DNA from: Paenibacillus radicis (ex Gao et al. 2016)
GTDB taxonomy: Bacteria; Bacillota; Bacilli; Paenibacillales; Paenibacillaceae
Assembly: GCF_014641555.1 (NCBI RefSeq)
Contig: NZ_BMHY01000001.1
Span: 837,706 to 901,705 of the forward strand
Direction of reading: 5' to 3'
Length of the DNA: 64,000 nucleotides
The position numbers were made by a program, and so were the translations under genes. Shown piece by piece: positions 42,308 to 52,363 of the stretch. Each line of letters opens with the position of its first letter. Positions within the stretch are counted from its first letter, which is position 1. The notes below the pieces were generated by a model that was not told the DNA's origin, searched no databases, and was given only the letters and a program-made list of their open reading frames with translations.

Positions 42308-43957
42308 ATGACGGATTTCGATAAAGAGCGGCAGGGCAGCGATGGGGGGCCTATGCCGCCGGCAGGCTTTGTGCCTAAGGAACGGTTGAACGAGGAAACC
42401 GGTTTGTCGACGGGGGAGGCTCCAAATCCAGAAGCCGGGCATAGGCAGGCAAGCTACTCATCCGAACGGGGGAAACGAAGCAGCAACAAAGAGCAAAAAA
42501 GTTCAGCGATTCCCAGCAGCCTGGATGACGTGCTGGAGAGATTGACCCATGATATCGGTTATAAAACAAGCTTTGACATCGTTGTCCGTGAGATGACGTT
42601 TGGGGAGCATCGGACCGCGATGTTTTTCATGAATGGCCTTTCGCAAAGCGTACTGTTGACCGACATTTTGAAAAGGCTGACGTATTTGCATCCGGATGAA
42701 CTGTCCGGCCATGCGTTCCGCTCCTTCTTCGATCTGTATGTTCCTGCTGCCCAGGTGACGCCTGTTGACGATTGGAACGAGGTTTTGTCCCATGTTATGT
42801 CCGGCGACACCGCTTTTTTCATCGACAACGAATCCACTGCGCTTGTTATTGACGCCAAAAACTTCCCGGCGCGAGGCCCGGAGGAGCCGTCTCTTGAGCG
42901 TGTTGTGAGGGGGAGCAGAGACGGATTTACCGAGACGCTGATGGTCAACATTTCGCTCGTGCGCAGAAGGCTGCGTGATCCTCAGCTTCGCTATGAGCTC
43001 ATGAAGGTGGGGGAGCGGACGCAATCGGATATTTGCATCGCTTATATCGATGATTTAGTCGACAAGGAGCTGCTGAAATCGATTAAAGACAAGATTAGCC
43101 TCGTCGATATCGACGGCTTGCCGCTTGCGGACAAGCAGTTGGAGGAGGCTACCGTGAAGCGGGGCTGGAATCCTTATCCGCTGGTCCGCTACTCGGAGCG
43201 GCCAGACGTTGTCGCTGCTCACTTGCTGGAAGGAAACGTTTCTGTCTTTGTCGACACGTCACCCAGCGTCATGATTCTGCCGACGACTTTCTTTGATCTG
43301 GTGCAGCATGCGGAAGAAAACCGTCAGACGCCTTTTATTGGAACTTATTTGCGCTGGGTTCGTTTTCTCGGTATTTTTGCCTCGCTGTTTCTGCTTCCGA
43401 TGTGGCTGTTGTTCGTTATGCACCCGGAGCTCAAGCCTGCGGTTCTTGCTTTTCTTGGTCCGCAAAAAACAGGCATGATGCCGCTCGTTCTCCAGTTTCT
43501 GCTCGTGGAGATCGGTGTCGACTTGCTGCGTATGGCTTCTGTCCATACCCCAACCTCGCTGGCGACTGCAATGTCATTGGTTGCGGCGATTATGATCGGC
43601 GATATCGCGGTAAAAACAGGGTTGTTTATCAATGAGGTAGTGCTCTATATGGCGATCGCAGCCATCGGCATGTTCGCTACGCCGAGCTATGAGCTGGGTC
43701 TTGCCAACCGTATCGTCCGGCTCGTTCTTATCGTTGCCGTGGCTGCCTTTCAGGTGCCGGGCTTCATGATTGCAACGACTGCTGTATTATTGGTGCTGTG
43801 CATGGAGCGCTCGTTCAACAGACCTTATATGTGGCCGTTCATTCCATTTGATCCAAGGGCAATGTGGAACATTATCGTACGCCAGCCGGTGCTGAAAAAC
43901 CGGACAAGGCCAAATCTGCTTCGCCCGCAGCAGATGGATAAGATGCCGCGGCGCTAA
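42308..43957 (+). CDS. spoVAF: Stage V sporulation protein AF (GerA-family)
   Basis: The 549-residue protein is a GerAA-type membrane protein. After a polar N-terminal tail of about 65 residues comes the soluble GerA N-domain (DVLERLTHDIGYKTSFDIVV ... IDDLVDKELLKSI) and then about five membrane helices from about residue 345 (FLGIFASLFLLPMWLLFVMH). ATG 42308 has AAGGGGG 9 bases upstream; the longer frame begins inside spoVAB. In B. subtilis spoVAC, spoVAD and spoVAE stand between spoVAB and spoVAF; they are absent here. Confidence 0.93.
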   Translation: MTDFDKERQGSDGGPMPPAGFVPKERLNEETGLSTGEAPNPEAGHRQASYSSERGKRSSNKEQKSSAIPSSLDDVLERLTHDIGYKTSFDIVVREMTFGEHRTAMFFMNGLSQSVLLTDILKRLTYLHPDELSGHAFRSFFDLYVPAAQVTPVDDWNEVLSHVMSGDTAFFIDNESTALVIDAKNFPARGPEEPSLERVVRGSRDGFTETLMVNISLVRRRLRDPQLRYELMKVGERTQSDICIAYIDDLVDKELLKSIKDKISLVDIDGLPLADKQLEEATVKRGWNPYPLVRYSERPDVVAAHLLEGNVSVFVDTSPSVMILPTTFFDLVQHAEENRQTPFIGTYLRWVRFLGIFASLFLLPMWLLFVMHPELKPAVLAFLGPQKTGMMPLVLQFLLVEIGVDLLRMASVHTPTSLATAMSLVAAIMIGDIAVKTGLFINEVVLYMAIAAIGMFATPSYELGLANRIVRLVLIVAVAAFQVPGFMIATTAVLLVLCMERSFNRPYMWPFIPFDPRAMWNIIVRQPVLKNRTRPNLLRPQQMDKMPRR

Positions 43958-44100
43958 TAAAAGGCTAAAAAAATGCAAATGAATTGTGAAATTATCCATT
44001 TCTCTCGGCGATGGATTGCGATATACTGTTGGTATTCGTTCGAATCGTAATGATTCGTGCTCTATCATTGGGATAGAAGAACTCCGAGGGGGATAATTTA

Positions 44101-45432
44101 ATGTATTTGCATGGAACTAGCAAAATCAATGCCAAAGGGCATTTGGAAATCGGTGGTGTCGACACGACCGATCTGGCAAAGGAGTTCGGCACACCGCTAT
44201 ATATCGTTGACGAAGCGCTTGTACGCCAGCGCGCATCCGAATATGTGGAGGCGTTCAAAGCTTCCGGACTGAAATTCCAAGTCGCTTACGCAAGCAAAGC
44301 GTTCAGCGTTATGGCAATGTGCGCGATTGCCGAGCAGGAAGGGCTGTCGCTTGACGTCGTATCCGATGGTGAGCTCTATACCGCTTTGCAAGCCGGCTTC
44401 CCTGTGGAGCGTATCCACTTCCATGGCAACAACAAAACACCTGACGAGATCAACATGGCACTGGAAGCAGGAATTGGCTGCTTCGTAGTCGACAACTTTG
44501 TCGAGCTGCACCTGCTCAACGCACTGGCTGCGGAAAAAGGGCTGACTGTGAAAATTTTGCTCCGCATTACGCCGGGTGTAGAAGCGCATACGCATGATTA
44601 TATTTCGACGGGTCAACAGGATTCCAAGTTCGGCTTTGACCTTGCGAACGGCGCTGCTAAGAAAGCGATTCAAGAAGCTATTGCACTTGCCAACCTTGAA
44701 GTGCTAGGCGTTCACTCGCATATCGGCTCGCAAATTTTCGAAGTGGACGGCTTCCGTATGGCTGTAGACAAAGTTTCGCAATTTGCAGTTGAAATCCGCA
44801 AAGATCTGGGTCTGACTTTCCAAGTTATCAACCTTGGCGGCGGCTTCGGTATTCGTTATGTAGAAGGCGATACACCGCTTCCAATTGCACAATATGTTGG
44901 AGCCATTACCGATGCCATTATTTCGAACTTCACGGCAGCGGAATTCCCGCTTCCTGAAATTTGGGTAGAGCCGGGCCGCAGTATGGTTGGCGACGCAGGT
45001 ACGACGCTGTACACGATCGGCACAGCGAAGGAAATTCCGGGCGTACGCAAATACATCGCTGTTGACGGCGGTATGACGGACAATCCGCGTCCGGCATTGT
45101 ATCAGTCCGAATACGAAGCGATACTTGCAAACCGCGCTAACGAAGCGAATGAAGAGACTGTAACGGTTGCAGGCAAAGCTTGCGAGAGTGGCGACAAGCT
45201 CATCATCGACCTGGAGCTGCCTAAAGCGAATATCGGCGATTTGCTCGCTGTATTCTGCACAGGCGCATACAACTATGCCATGGCGAGCAACTATAACCGC
45301 ATCCGCCGTCCGGCAGTCGTATTTGTCAAAGACGGGCAAGCCGACCTGGCTGTTCAACGCGAATCACTCGACAATATTGTCGCTAATGACGTTATTCCAG
45401 CACGCCTTCGCAAAGCAGAACTTGCGAAGTAA
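44101..45432 (+). CDS. lysA: Diaminopimelate decarboxylase
   Basis: LysA makes lysine from meso-diaminopimelate. The 443 residues include the PLP lysine Lys66 in VAYASKAFS, the HSHIGSQIF and NLGGGFGI barrel motifs, the substrate EPGRS and the C-terminal active-site CESGD. GAGGGGG precedes the ATG. Its position after the spoVA genes is the same as in B. subtilis. Confidence 0.97.
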   Translation: MYLHGTSKINAKGHLEIGGVDTTDLAKEFGTPLYIVDEALVRQRASEYVEAFKASGLKFQVAYASKAFSVMAMCAIAEQEGLSLDVVSDGELYTALQAGFPVERIHFHGNNKTPDEINMALEAGIGCFVVDNFVELHLLNALAAEKGLTVKILLRITPGVEAHTHDYISTGQQDSKFGFDLANGAAKKAIQEAIALANLEVLGVHSHIGSQIFEVDGFRMAVDKVSQFAVEIRKDLGLTFQVINLGGGFGIRYVEGDTPLPIAQYVGAITDAIISNFTAAEFPLPEIWVEPGRSMVGDAGTTLYTIGTAKEIPGVRKYIAVDGGMTDNPRPALYQSEYEAILANRANEANEETVTVAGKACESGDKLIIDLELPKANIGDLLAVFCTGAYNYAMASNYNRIRRPAVVFVKDGQADLAVQRESLDNIVANDVIPARLRKAELAK

Positions 45433-45486
45433 GGGCGAAATTTGGTAACGTAGTGTTATTCGATGTAGAAAGGTTGATGTTCACAC

Positions 45487-45918
45487 ATGGCAAAACAAGC
45501 AAAAATCACATTAGAAAATGGCGCAGAGGTCGTAATCGACCTGTTTGATCAAGACGCTCCCAACACAGTAGCTAACTTCGAGAAGCTGGCTAACGATGGT
45601 TTCTATAACGGTCTCGTATTCCACCGTGTTATTCCGGGTTTTGTTGCTCAAGGAGGTTGTCCAAACGGCACTGGCACCGGCGGCCCTGGGTACCAAATCA
45701 ACTGCGAGATCAACCCGAACAAGCATGAGCGCGGAAGCCTTGCAATGGCACATGCTGGCCGTAACACTGGCGGCAGCCAGTTCTATATCGGTTACCAGCC
45801 GCAGCCGCACCTGGACGGTCAACATACCGTTTTCGGTAAAGTAAGCAAAGGCATGGAGCATGTTGATGCATTCAAAGGCCGCGATAAAATGCAAAAAGTT
45901 GAAGTGTACGAAGCTTAA
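45487..45918 (+). CDS. ppiB: Peptidyl-prolyl cis-trans isomerase, cyclophilin type
   Basis: The 143-residue cyclophilin speeds proline isomerisation in protein folding. Seen are [32 protein letters not shown] and HTVFGKV. AAAGG precedes the ATG. It stands between lysA and the riboflavin leader and is ended by a terminator. Confidence 0.96.
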   Translation: MAKQAKITLENGAEVVIDLFDQDAPNTVANFEKLANDGFYNGLVFHRVIPGFVAQGGCPNGTGTGGPGYQINCEINPNKHERGSLAMAHAGRNTGGSQFYIGYQPQPHLDGQHTVFGKVSKGMEHVDAFKGRDKMQKVEVYEA

Positions 45919-45944
45919 TTCACTTTAACGGACGTTTACCTTAA

Positions 45945-45986
45945 GACTGCGATGTGAAGGGACAACCCTTCCGTCGCAGTTTTTTT
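45945..45986 (+). terminator. Terminator after ppiB
   Basis: ACTGCGA (45946-45952) pairs with TCGCAGT (45974-45980); an inner GAAGGG/CCCTTC stem and seven T follow. Confidence 0.88.
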
Positions 45987-46139
45987 GTTGGCTGCTAAAA
46001 TTTCGAGGGATGAAAAACCTTGCATTTTCATTTTTACAGTGGTAACATTTCATCAATGTAATCGTTCTTGTTGCAGTTTGACTTTAACGCTGCAGGAAGG
46101 CATGATTGAAACATTAACAGTAACCATATAAAATAGCAG

Positions 46140-46338
46140 TTTTCCTTCGGGGTCGGGTGAAAGTCCCAACCGGCGGTGATCGGGCGATACCGGCATTTGA
46201 GGTCAACCTCTATGCGGCAGCGCTCGTCAGTCCGTGACCCGGGCTGTACCAGATTGGAGCGCTAGCGCGCACAGCTGGCACGGAACGGTGGACCTGGTGC
46301 AAATCCGGGACCGACAGTAAAGTCTGGATGGGAGAAGG
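46140..46338 (+). ncRNA. FMN riboswitch (RFN element)
   Basis: The classical RFN blocks are present: CCTTCGGGGTCGGGTGAAAG, CCCAACCGGCGGTGAT, CGTCAGTCCGTGACCCG, ACGGTGGACCTGGTGCAAAT and CAGTAAAGTCTGGATGGGAG. It precedes the riboflavin genes and is followed by a terminator that overlaps the ribD ribosome site, so FMN binding should reduce expression of ribD, ribE, ribBA and ribH. Confidence 0.96.
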
Positions 46339-46456
46339 AGATCTGATTCGTATGCATATCCACTCATGCTTATTTGCTTGTGTCTGTTTTCACAAGGAAT
46401 ATAAGTTTGTTTGAATTGATTATTCGTTATGCAATCGAAGCAGTCTCATCACCTAT

Positions 46457-46494
46457 CACCCCGTTGGCAAACGCAGCCGATTGGGGTGTTTTTG
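46457..46494 (+). terminator. Riboswitch-controlled terminator and SD sequestrator before ribD
   Basis: CACCCC (46457-46462) pairs with GGGGTG (46483-46488), with T5 after it. The same GGGGTG is the only purine-rich sequence at ribosome-site distance (11 bases) from the ribD ATG. Confidence 0.75.
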
Positions 46495-46499
46495 CGTTT

Positions 46500-47606
46500 A
46501 TGGAAGTTTTGAATGATTCTTACTATATGGGTCTTGCGCTTGAGCTGGCTGCAAAAGCGGCAGGACAGACCGGCATTAATCCGGTCGTAGGCTGCGTAGT
46601 TGTGAAGGAAGGCCGAATCATCGGGGTGGGCACGCATTTGAAACGGGGAACCGGGCATGCCGAGGTTCACGCTCTGCAAATGGCGGGAGACGAGGCAGAG
46701 GGAGCGACCGTCTATGTGACGCTCGAGCCGTGCAGCCATTTCGGCAAAACGCCTCCATGCTGCGAACGGATCATCGCGGCTAAAGCTGCTCGCGTCGTTG
46801 TCGCCGCTACGGATCCTAATCCGCAAGTAGCAGGCCGCGGACTGGAAAGGCTGCGGGAGTCTGGAATTGAAGTAACTGTAGGCTTGCTGGAGGAAAAATC
46901 TCGTTCGATGAACGAGAAATTCAACAAATATATTACGACGAAGCTGCCTTTCGTCACGTTGAAGACAGCAAGCACGCTGGACGGCAAGATCGCTTCCCGC
47001 ACAGGCGACAGCCGCTGGATTACCGGCGCTGCAGCCCGGGAGCAAGTTCATACGCTGCGTCATCAGCATGAAGCGATTATGGTCGGCATCGCAACGGTGC
47101 TAGCCGATGATCCGATGCTGACGACAAGGGCGGAAGTACCGGCGATTCATCCGGTACGCATTATCGTCGACAGCAAGCTAAGGCTTCCGCTAGACGCAAG
47201 AGTGGTAACGGACCGTTCGGCACGTACCCTGGTACTGACGACAGAGGGTGCGGATCAAGCCAAGGGCGCCGCGCTTGAAGCTGCTGGAGTGGAGCTCGTG
47301 AGAGCCGGCGCAGGCGAGCATGTCGACTTGAAGGAAGCGATGAGAAAGCTAGGCGAAGCTGAAATCGGTTCTATTCTGCTTGAGGGCGGAGGAAAGCTGA
47401 ACGGAGCGATGCTGGAAGCAGGACTTATCGACAAAATCATGATTTATATGGCGACCAAAATTATCGGCGGTTTGCAGGCTCCAGGAACCTTCACGTTCGA
47501 CGGCTTTGAGAAAATGGCGCAAGCTATCGAGCTGGAGCGTGTAGCCGTGGAGATGGCGGGCGAAGATATATGCATTGCCGGATATCCGGCGTATAGTCAA
47601 CACTAG
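46500..47606 (+). CDS. ribD: Bifunctional riboflavin deaminase/reductase RibD
   Basis: RibD carries out the deamination and reduction steps after GTP cyclohydrolase II. The 368 residues start with a deaminase domain (zinc ligands in GHAEVHAL and VTLEPCSHFGKTPPCCERI) and end with the reductase domain (KTASTLDGKIASRTGDSRWI). ATG 46500 is chosen; the longer frame from 46374 runs through the leader. First gene of a ribD-ribE-ribBA-ribH operon under the FMN riboswitch. Confidence 0.95.
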   Translation: MEVLNDSYYMGLALELAAKAAGQTGINPVVGCVVVKEGRIIGVGTHLKRGTGHAEVHALQMAGDEAEGATVYVTLEPCSHFGKTPPCCERIIAAKAARVVVAATDPNPQVAGRGLERLRESGIEVTVGLLEEKSRSMNEKFNKYITTKLPFVTLKTASTLDGKIASRTGDSRWITGAAAREQVHTLRHQHEAIMVGIATVLADDPMLTTRAEVPAIHPVRIIVDSKLRLPLDARVVTDRSARTLVLTTEGADQAKGAALEAAGVELVRAGAGEHVDLKEAMRKLGEAEIGSILLEGGGKLNGAMLEAGLIDKIMIYMATKIIGGLQAPGTFTFDGFEKMAQAIELERVAVEMAGEDICIAGYPAYSQH

Positions 47607-47621
47607 TTAGGAGGGCTGCCC

Positions 47622-48302
47622 ATGTTTACGGGGCTTATCGAGGAAGTTGGCACGATGCGTCAAGCTTCGAAGCGGGGCGAGGCGATGGTGCTGACGATAG
47701 AGGCATCCGTCGTAACGGACGGCGTGGCTCTAGGTGACAGTATATCGGTCAACGGTGTCTGTCTGACCGTGACGGCTTACGCCAAGGGCTCTTTTACGGC
47801 AGACGTCATGCCGGAAACGTACCGCAAATCGAATTTGGATCGTCTTCGTCCCGGGCAGGCTGTCAATTTGGAACGCGCGATGCTTGCGGGCGGCCGCTTC
47901 GGCGGACATATCGTACAGGGGCATGTGGACGGAACCGGTATCATAACGGGCCGGGAGCCATATGCGAATGCCGTCGTGTTCACGATTCGGCTGTCTGACA
48001 ATGACATGCTGCGCTATATCATTCCGAAGGGCTCGGCCACGATTGACGGCATCAGCTTGACGGTCATTGACACCTCCAAGGATGGCTTCTCGGTATCCAT
48101 CATCCCGCATACGCTTAAGGAGACGGCGCTTCTCGGTAAAAAGCCGGGAGAGACAGTCAATATCGAATGCGACATTATCGGCAAGTATGTCGATCATCTG
48201 CTTCATTTCGGAAGACAATCTTCTCCTGGTGAGGCATCTCCGGCAAAAACCGGGAATGGAAAACTGACGACTGCATTTTTAAGCGAAAACGGATTTATAT
48301 AA
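47622..48302 (+). CDS. ribE: Riboflavin synthase alpha chain
   Basis: The 226-residue enzyme dismutates two lumazines into riboflavin and the pyrimidine precursor. Its two lumazine-binding repeats each start with a MFTGLIEEVG- or GHIVQGHVDGTG-like block and contain SVNGVCLTV and TIDGISLTVI. GGAGGG precedes the ATG, 15 bp after ribD. Confidence 0.96.
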   Translation: MFTGLIEEVGTMRQASKRGEAMVLTIEASVVTDGVALGDSISVNGVCLTVTAYAKGSFTADVMPETYRKSNLDRLRPGQAVNLERAMLAGGRFGGHIVQGHVDGTGIITGREPYANAVVFTIRLSDNDMLRYIIPKGSATIDGISLTVIDTSKDGFSVSIIPHTLKETALLGKKPGETVNIECDIIGKYVDHLLHFGRQSSPGEASPAKTGNGKLTTAFLSENGFI

Positions 48303-48346
48303 GAGAGACGGGTTGCAGAAGATAGAGGGATGAGGAGGGATGCAGA

Positions 48347-49591
48347 ATGAGCCGACAAGAAGAACTGCTGCAAGAAGGCTTGTTTGATACGATTGAAGCG
48401 GCATTAAAGGATTTGCTGGACGGCAAGCCTGTCATCGTTGTCGATGATGAGGATCGCGAGAATGAAGGCGATCTGATCGCTCTGGGCGAGAAAGCGACGC
48501 CGGAAGTCATTAATTTTATGATTACGGAAGCAAGAGGGCTTGTGTGTGTTCCGCTTACACAGGAACGCGCTGAACAGTTGGATTTGCCTCCGATGGTCGC
48601 TCGTAATACGGATTATCATGGTACGGCCTTTACCGTATCGGTCGATCATATTTCGACGACGACGGGAATCTCGGCGTTTGAACGTTCGGAGACGGTCAAA
48701 TCATTACTCAATCCAGCGACGCAAGCCGGCGATTACCGGAAGCCGGGACATATTTTCCCGCTCATTGCGAAGGCTGGCGGTGTGCTGAGAAGAGCCGGCC
48801 ATACGGAAGCTGCCATTGATTTGGCTAAGCTTTGCAATTCCGAGCCTGTAGGTGTCATCTGTGAAATTATTAACGAGGACGGCACGATGGCCAGAATGCC
48901 TCAGCTTGCCGCGTTCAAAGAAAAGCATGATCTAAAGCTTATTACGATTCAAGGGCTGATTCAATACCGCAATGAAACAGAAAAGCTTGTCGAGCGTGCA
49001 GTGGAAGTGAACTTGCCAACCGATTTTGGCGTATTCCGCGCCGTCGCTTTCACGAATGAATTAGACGGGAAAGAGCATGTTGCGCTGGTCAAGGGTGAAA
49101 TTGATGGTACAAAGCCTGTGCTCGTCCGTGTTCATTCGGAGTGCTTGACCGGAGATGTCTTTCATTCGCACCGCTGCGATTGCGGGCCGCAGCTTGACGC
49201 TGCACTGAAGCAAATCGATGAAGCGGGCTCGGGCGTACTGCTTTATATGCGCCAAGAAGGCCGGGGCATTGGCTTAATCAATAAGCTGAAAGCTTATGCG
49301 CTGCAGGAACAAGGTTTGGATACGGTTGATGCGAACCTGAAGCTTGGATTTGCGCCTGATTTACGGGATTACGGCATCGGAGCGCAAATATTGAAGGATC
49401 TCGGCGTGCGCAAAATGCGGCTGTTGACGAATAATCCCCGCAAGATCAAAGGGCTGGAGGGCTACGGCCTTGAAGTTGTAGAGCGAGTGCCAATTCAAAT
49501 GGAAGCCAATGAAAGCAACAATGGCTATCTGCGCACCAAGCAATCCAAGCTGGGGCATTTGCTCCGTTTCGAAGGGCAAGAACAGCAATAA
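48347..49591 (+). CDS. ribBA: Bifunctional DHBP synthase/GTP cyclohydrolase II RibBA
   Basis: The 414 residues fuse RibB (about 15-210: [19 protein letters not shown]) and RibA (about 215-410: zinc cysteines in [20 protein letters not shown], and RQEGRGIGL). It supplies both branches of the pathway. GAGGAGGG lies upstream of the ATG. Confidence 0.97.
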   Translation: MSRQEELLQEGLFDTIEAALKDLLDGKPVIVVDDEDRENEGDLIALGEKATPEVINFMITEARGLVCVPLTQERAEQLDLPPMVARNTDYHGTAFTVSVDHISTTTGISAFERSETVKSLLNPATQAGDYRKPGHIFPLIAKAGGVLRRAGHTEAAIDLAKLCNSEPVGVICEIINEDGTMARMPQLAAFKEKHDLKLITIQGLIQYRNETEKLVERAVEVNLPTDFGVFRAVAFTNELDGKEHVALVKGEIDGTKPVLVRVHSECLTGDVFHSHRCDCGPQLDAALKQIDEAGSGVLLYMRQEGRGIGLINKLKAYALQEQGLDTVDANLKLGFAPDLRDYGIGAQILKDLGVRKMRLLTNNPRKIKGLEGYGLEVVERVPIQMEANESNNGYLRTKQSKLGHLLRFEGQEQQ

Positions 49592-49644
49592 CGACAACTG
49601 CAATAACCACAATAAAAGAATTGACTAATGGGAGGAAATTAATT

Positions 49645-50115
49645 ATGCCGCATGTTTACGAGGGACATTTAGTATCGGAAGGTTTGAAATTTGGGGTTGT
49701 AGTAGGCAGATTTAATGAGTTCATTTCCAGCAAGCTGCTCGGCGGAGCGCTTGACGCGTTCAAGCGTCACGGCGCGCAAGACAGCGATGTAGAAGTCGCT
49801 TGGGTACCGGGAGCGTTCGAAATTCCGTTGATCGCGCAAAAAATGGCGGAAAGCGGAAAATACGATGCGGTAATAACGCTTGGCGCCGTTATCCGGGGGT
49901 CAACTCCGCATTTCGATTTCGTCTGCAACGAAGCTGCGAAAGGTGTTGCGGCGATTGCACTGAAGACTGGCGTACCGACGATTTTCGGCGTCTTGACGGT
50001 CGATTCCATCGAGCAAGCCATCGAACGTGCGGGCACTAAAGCCGGCAATAAAGGCTATGAAGCTGCAGCATCTGCAATTGAGATGGCAAATTTAACGAAA
50101 ATGCTGCATAATTAA
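49645..50115 (+). CDS. ribH: 6,7-dimethyl-8-ribityllumazine synthase
   Basis: The 156-residue lumazine synthase has [43 protein letters not shown] and [20 protein letters not shown] 49645 has GGGAGG at good distance; TTG 49621 is unlikely. Last gene of the riboflavin operon; scpA follows 31 bp later and may be read through. Confidence 0.97.
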   Translation: MPHVYEGHLVSEGLKFGVVVGRFNEFISSKLLGGALDAFKRHGAQDSDVEVAWVPGAFEIPLIAQKMAESGKYDAVITLGAVIRGSTPHFDFVCNEAAKGVAAIALKTGVPTIFGVLTVDSIEQAIERAGTKAGNKGYEAAASAIEMANLTKMLHN

Positions 50116-50146
50116 GGGATAGACGATTGCCGGGAGGAAATACGAA

Positions 50147-50926
50147 GTGACAGTGCTTTACAAGCTTGAATCATTCGAAGGGCCGCTCGATTTGCTGCTG
50201 CATCTCATCGACAAGGCTGAGATTGATATCCATGAAGTATCGATCAGCGAGATTACGGATCAATACATGGAATATTTGCATGCAATGAAAGAGCTGGAGC
50301 TGGACGTGACGAGCGAATTTCTTGTGATGGCAGCCACGCTGCTGTCGATAAAGAGCAAGCAGCTGCTGCCGAAGCCTCCCGTATTTGAGGATGAATATGA
50401 AGATTGGCAGGATGACGGACTAGACCCGCGTGACGAGCTGATTCAGAAGCTCGTTGAATACCGGAAGTTCAAGCAGATTGCCGAACAGCTCCGGGAGAAG
50501 GAGCTGGAGCGGAGCCTCGTCTATTCACGCGAGCCTGACGATATGACGCCCTACTTGAAGAAGGAGGATGTGAACCCGCTTGAAGGGCTTCACGTCTCCG
50601 ACATTGTCGCCGCGTTCCAGCGTGCCATACGCAGAGCGGCGCGCCGCAATATCGTAGCGACTGTTCAAAGGGATGAAATATCGGTCAAGGACCGTATTCG
50701 CGATATCGTTGAGGTGCTGCGCCAGTTTGAGACGGTGCGATTCTCGAAGCTTATCCGGGAGAACATGGACAAGCATGAGGTCGTCGTTACGTTTCTAGCC
50801 ATTCTGGAGCTGATGAAAATGAAGCATATTCGCTGCTTCCAGCACACTTTATTCGAAGATATCGTCATTCATTGGAGAGGGGAAGCTGCGGACAGTGGAT
50901 TATCCGAAGTTGAAGTCGATTATTGA
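50147..50926 (+). CDS. scpA: Segregation and condensation protein A
   Basis: ScpA is the kleisin that bridges the SMC heads in the condensin complex. The 259 residues show FEGPLDLLLHLIDKAEIDI at the N-terminus and the C-terminal winged helix FLAILELMKMKHIRCFQ. GTG start with GGGAGG upstream. It overlaps scpB by 32 bp. Confidence 0.96.
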   Translation: MTVLYKLESFEGPLDLLLHLIDKAEIDIHEVSISEITDQYMEYLHAMKELELDVTSEFLVMAATLLSIKSKQLLPKPPVFEDEYEDWQDDGLDPRDELIQKLVEYRKFKQIAEQLREKELERSLVYSREPDDMTPYLKKEDVNPLEGLHVSDIVAAFQRAIRRAARRNIVATVQRDEISVKDRIRDIVEVLRQFETVRFSKLIRENMDKHEVVVTFLAILELMKMKHIRCFQHTLFEDIVIHWRGEAADSGLSEVEVDY

Positions 50927-51521
50927 GGGCTTGCTCTTTATGGCTGGCGACGAGGGATTGAACAAGCGTCAGCTGGCTGATATTATGCAGCTGGACGCCG
51001 ATCTGGCGGCCGATCTCGTGTACGATCTGCACCGGGATTTGGCTCGGGAAGAACGGGGCATTCAGGTTGCGGAGGTTGCGGGTTCCTATCGGCTTACGAC
51101 GCATCCCGACCATGCCGAGTATTTCGAACGGATGGCTTACACGCCTACCCGTTCTCAGCTGTCGCAAGCGGCGCTGGAGACGTTGTCGATTGTAGCCTAC
51201 AGACAGCCGATTACGCGCATCGACATCGAAGAGATTCGGGGCGTTAAGAGCGACAGAGCGATTCAATCGCTTGTGTCCAAAGATTTAATTGAAGAAGTAG
51301 GAAGGGCAGAGGCAATTGGCCGGCCAATTCTATATGGAACGACGAAATCATTTTTAGATTATTTCGGCCTGCCAAGCATTAAGTCATTGCCCGAACCGAA
51401 ACAGGTGGACATGGAAGAGGCGCTGGAAGAGCAGACTCAAATGCTATTCGAGCGTCTCGGTGAAAGACAGACGACGATTGATGAATTTATACCGATTTCC
51501 GAAGACAAGCCCGCTGAATAA
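50895..51521 (+). CDS. scpB: Segregation and condensation protein B
   Basis: The 208-residue ScpB has two winged-helix domains (about 5-80 and 90-165); it shows IIEGLLFMAGDEGLN and LSIVAYRQPITRIDIEEIRG. GTG 50895 inside the end of scpA is the natural start, with GGGGAAG before it. The C-terminal tail (about 170-208) is acidic and ends in a terminator stem. Confidence 0.95.
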   Translation: MDYPKLKSIIEGLLFMAGDEGLNKRQLADIMQLDADLAADLVYDLHRDLAREERGIQVAEVAGSYRLTTHPDHAEYFERMAYTPTRSQLSQAALETLSIVAYRQPITRIDIEEIRGVKSDRAIQSLVSKDLIEEVGRAEAIGRPILYGTTKSFLDYFGLPSIKSLPEPKQVDMEEALEEQTQMLFERLGERQTTIDEFIPISEDKPAE

Positions 51522-51537
51522 AGCGGGCTTGTTTTTT
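51505..51537 (+). terminator. Terminator overlapping the scpB stop
   Basis: ACAAGCCCGCT (51505-51515) pairs with AGCGGGCTTGT (51522-51532) and is followed by T. The stem encodes the last codons of scpB. Confidence 0.9.
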
Positions 51538-51582
51538 GTCATACTAAGAAAAATCCAATTTCGGAAAACGGAGGAAGCATAG

Positions 51583-52272
51583 ATGTACGGTTCCCTTTAC
51601 GGCTGGATTGCGGCGGCCGTTCTTTTTTTGCTGCTCCTCATGACGATTGTGTACGTTTCCCCGATCGTGATCCATGGGCATATCCGGAAGACAGGCAGCA
51701 ATGACGATATTGAGTTGGATGTAAAAGGCTTATTCGGACTGGTCAGCTATCAAATGCATATCCCGACCGTAGAGTTTTACGGCCGCGTGTTTAAGCTGCA
51801 TCAGGAAATGACGGGCAGCGGGGCTGGAATGACCAGTAAGCAGGAGCAAGACAACGAAGTTGGTTTCGAACGGGTAATGAAGGTTATAGATACGTTTAAG
51901 CAAATCATCCAATTGACGAATCACTTGCCAAGCTGGGTAAAGCAAACGTTAAGCAAAGTGCAGTTGAAGCAATGGAACTGGTCGACGGAAGTCGGCGTCG
52001 GAGATGCAATGTGGACGGCTATGGCGACAGGGGGAATATGGTCGTTCAAAACGACGATGATTGGCGTCATGTCTCAACTGATCCGATTGACGGCCGAACC
52101 GCAGCTGCAGGTGCAGCCGAATTACAGTAAAGCTTCATTTTCTACAGAATGGTCTTGTATGGCCCAAATCCGGTTCGGTCATGCTATCGTTGCCGGTATG
52201 CATTTGTTCAGAAATGCGAAAAAGTCAAAAGGCGGCATGAAGGAGTGGCAGAATATATTGTCCAAGGCTTAA
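51583..52272 (+). CDS. DUF2953 (YtfI-like) membrane-anchored protein
   Basis: The 229-residue protein has an N-terminal membrane helix (about 7-28) followed by a beta-rich start (DDIELDVKGLFGLVSYQMHIP) and a C-terminal part with QLIRLTAEPQLQVQPNY and FGHAIVAGMHLFRNAK, as in DUF2953/YtfI. It pairs with ytfJ downstream, as ytfI does in B. subtilis, which suggests a sporulation role. CGGAGG precedes the ATG. Confidence 0.82.
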   Translation: MYGSLYGWIAAAVLFLLLLMTIVYVSPIVIHGHIRKTGSNDDIELDVKGLFGLVSYQMHIPTVEFYGRVFKLHQEMTGSGAGMTSKQEQDNEVGFERVMKVIDTFKQIIQLTNHLPSWVKQTLSKVQLKQWNWSTEVGVGDAMWTAMATGGIWSFKTTMIGVMSQLIRLTAEPQLQVQPNYSKASFSTEWSCMAQIRFGHAIVAGMHLFRNAKKSKGGMKEWQNILSKA

Positions 52273-52363
52273 TCGCATACGTACATACTCCGTCCCAAAC
52301 TGCGCACAATACAAAAAGCGTAGGTAAGTCCTTATCCTATAAGCGCAAAGAGGAGGCTTCAAC

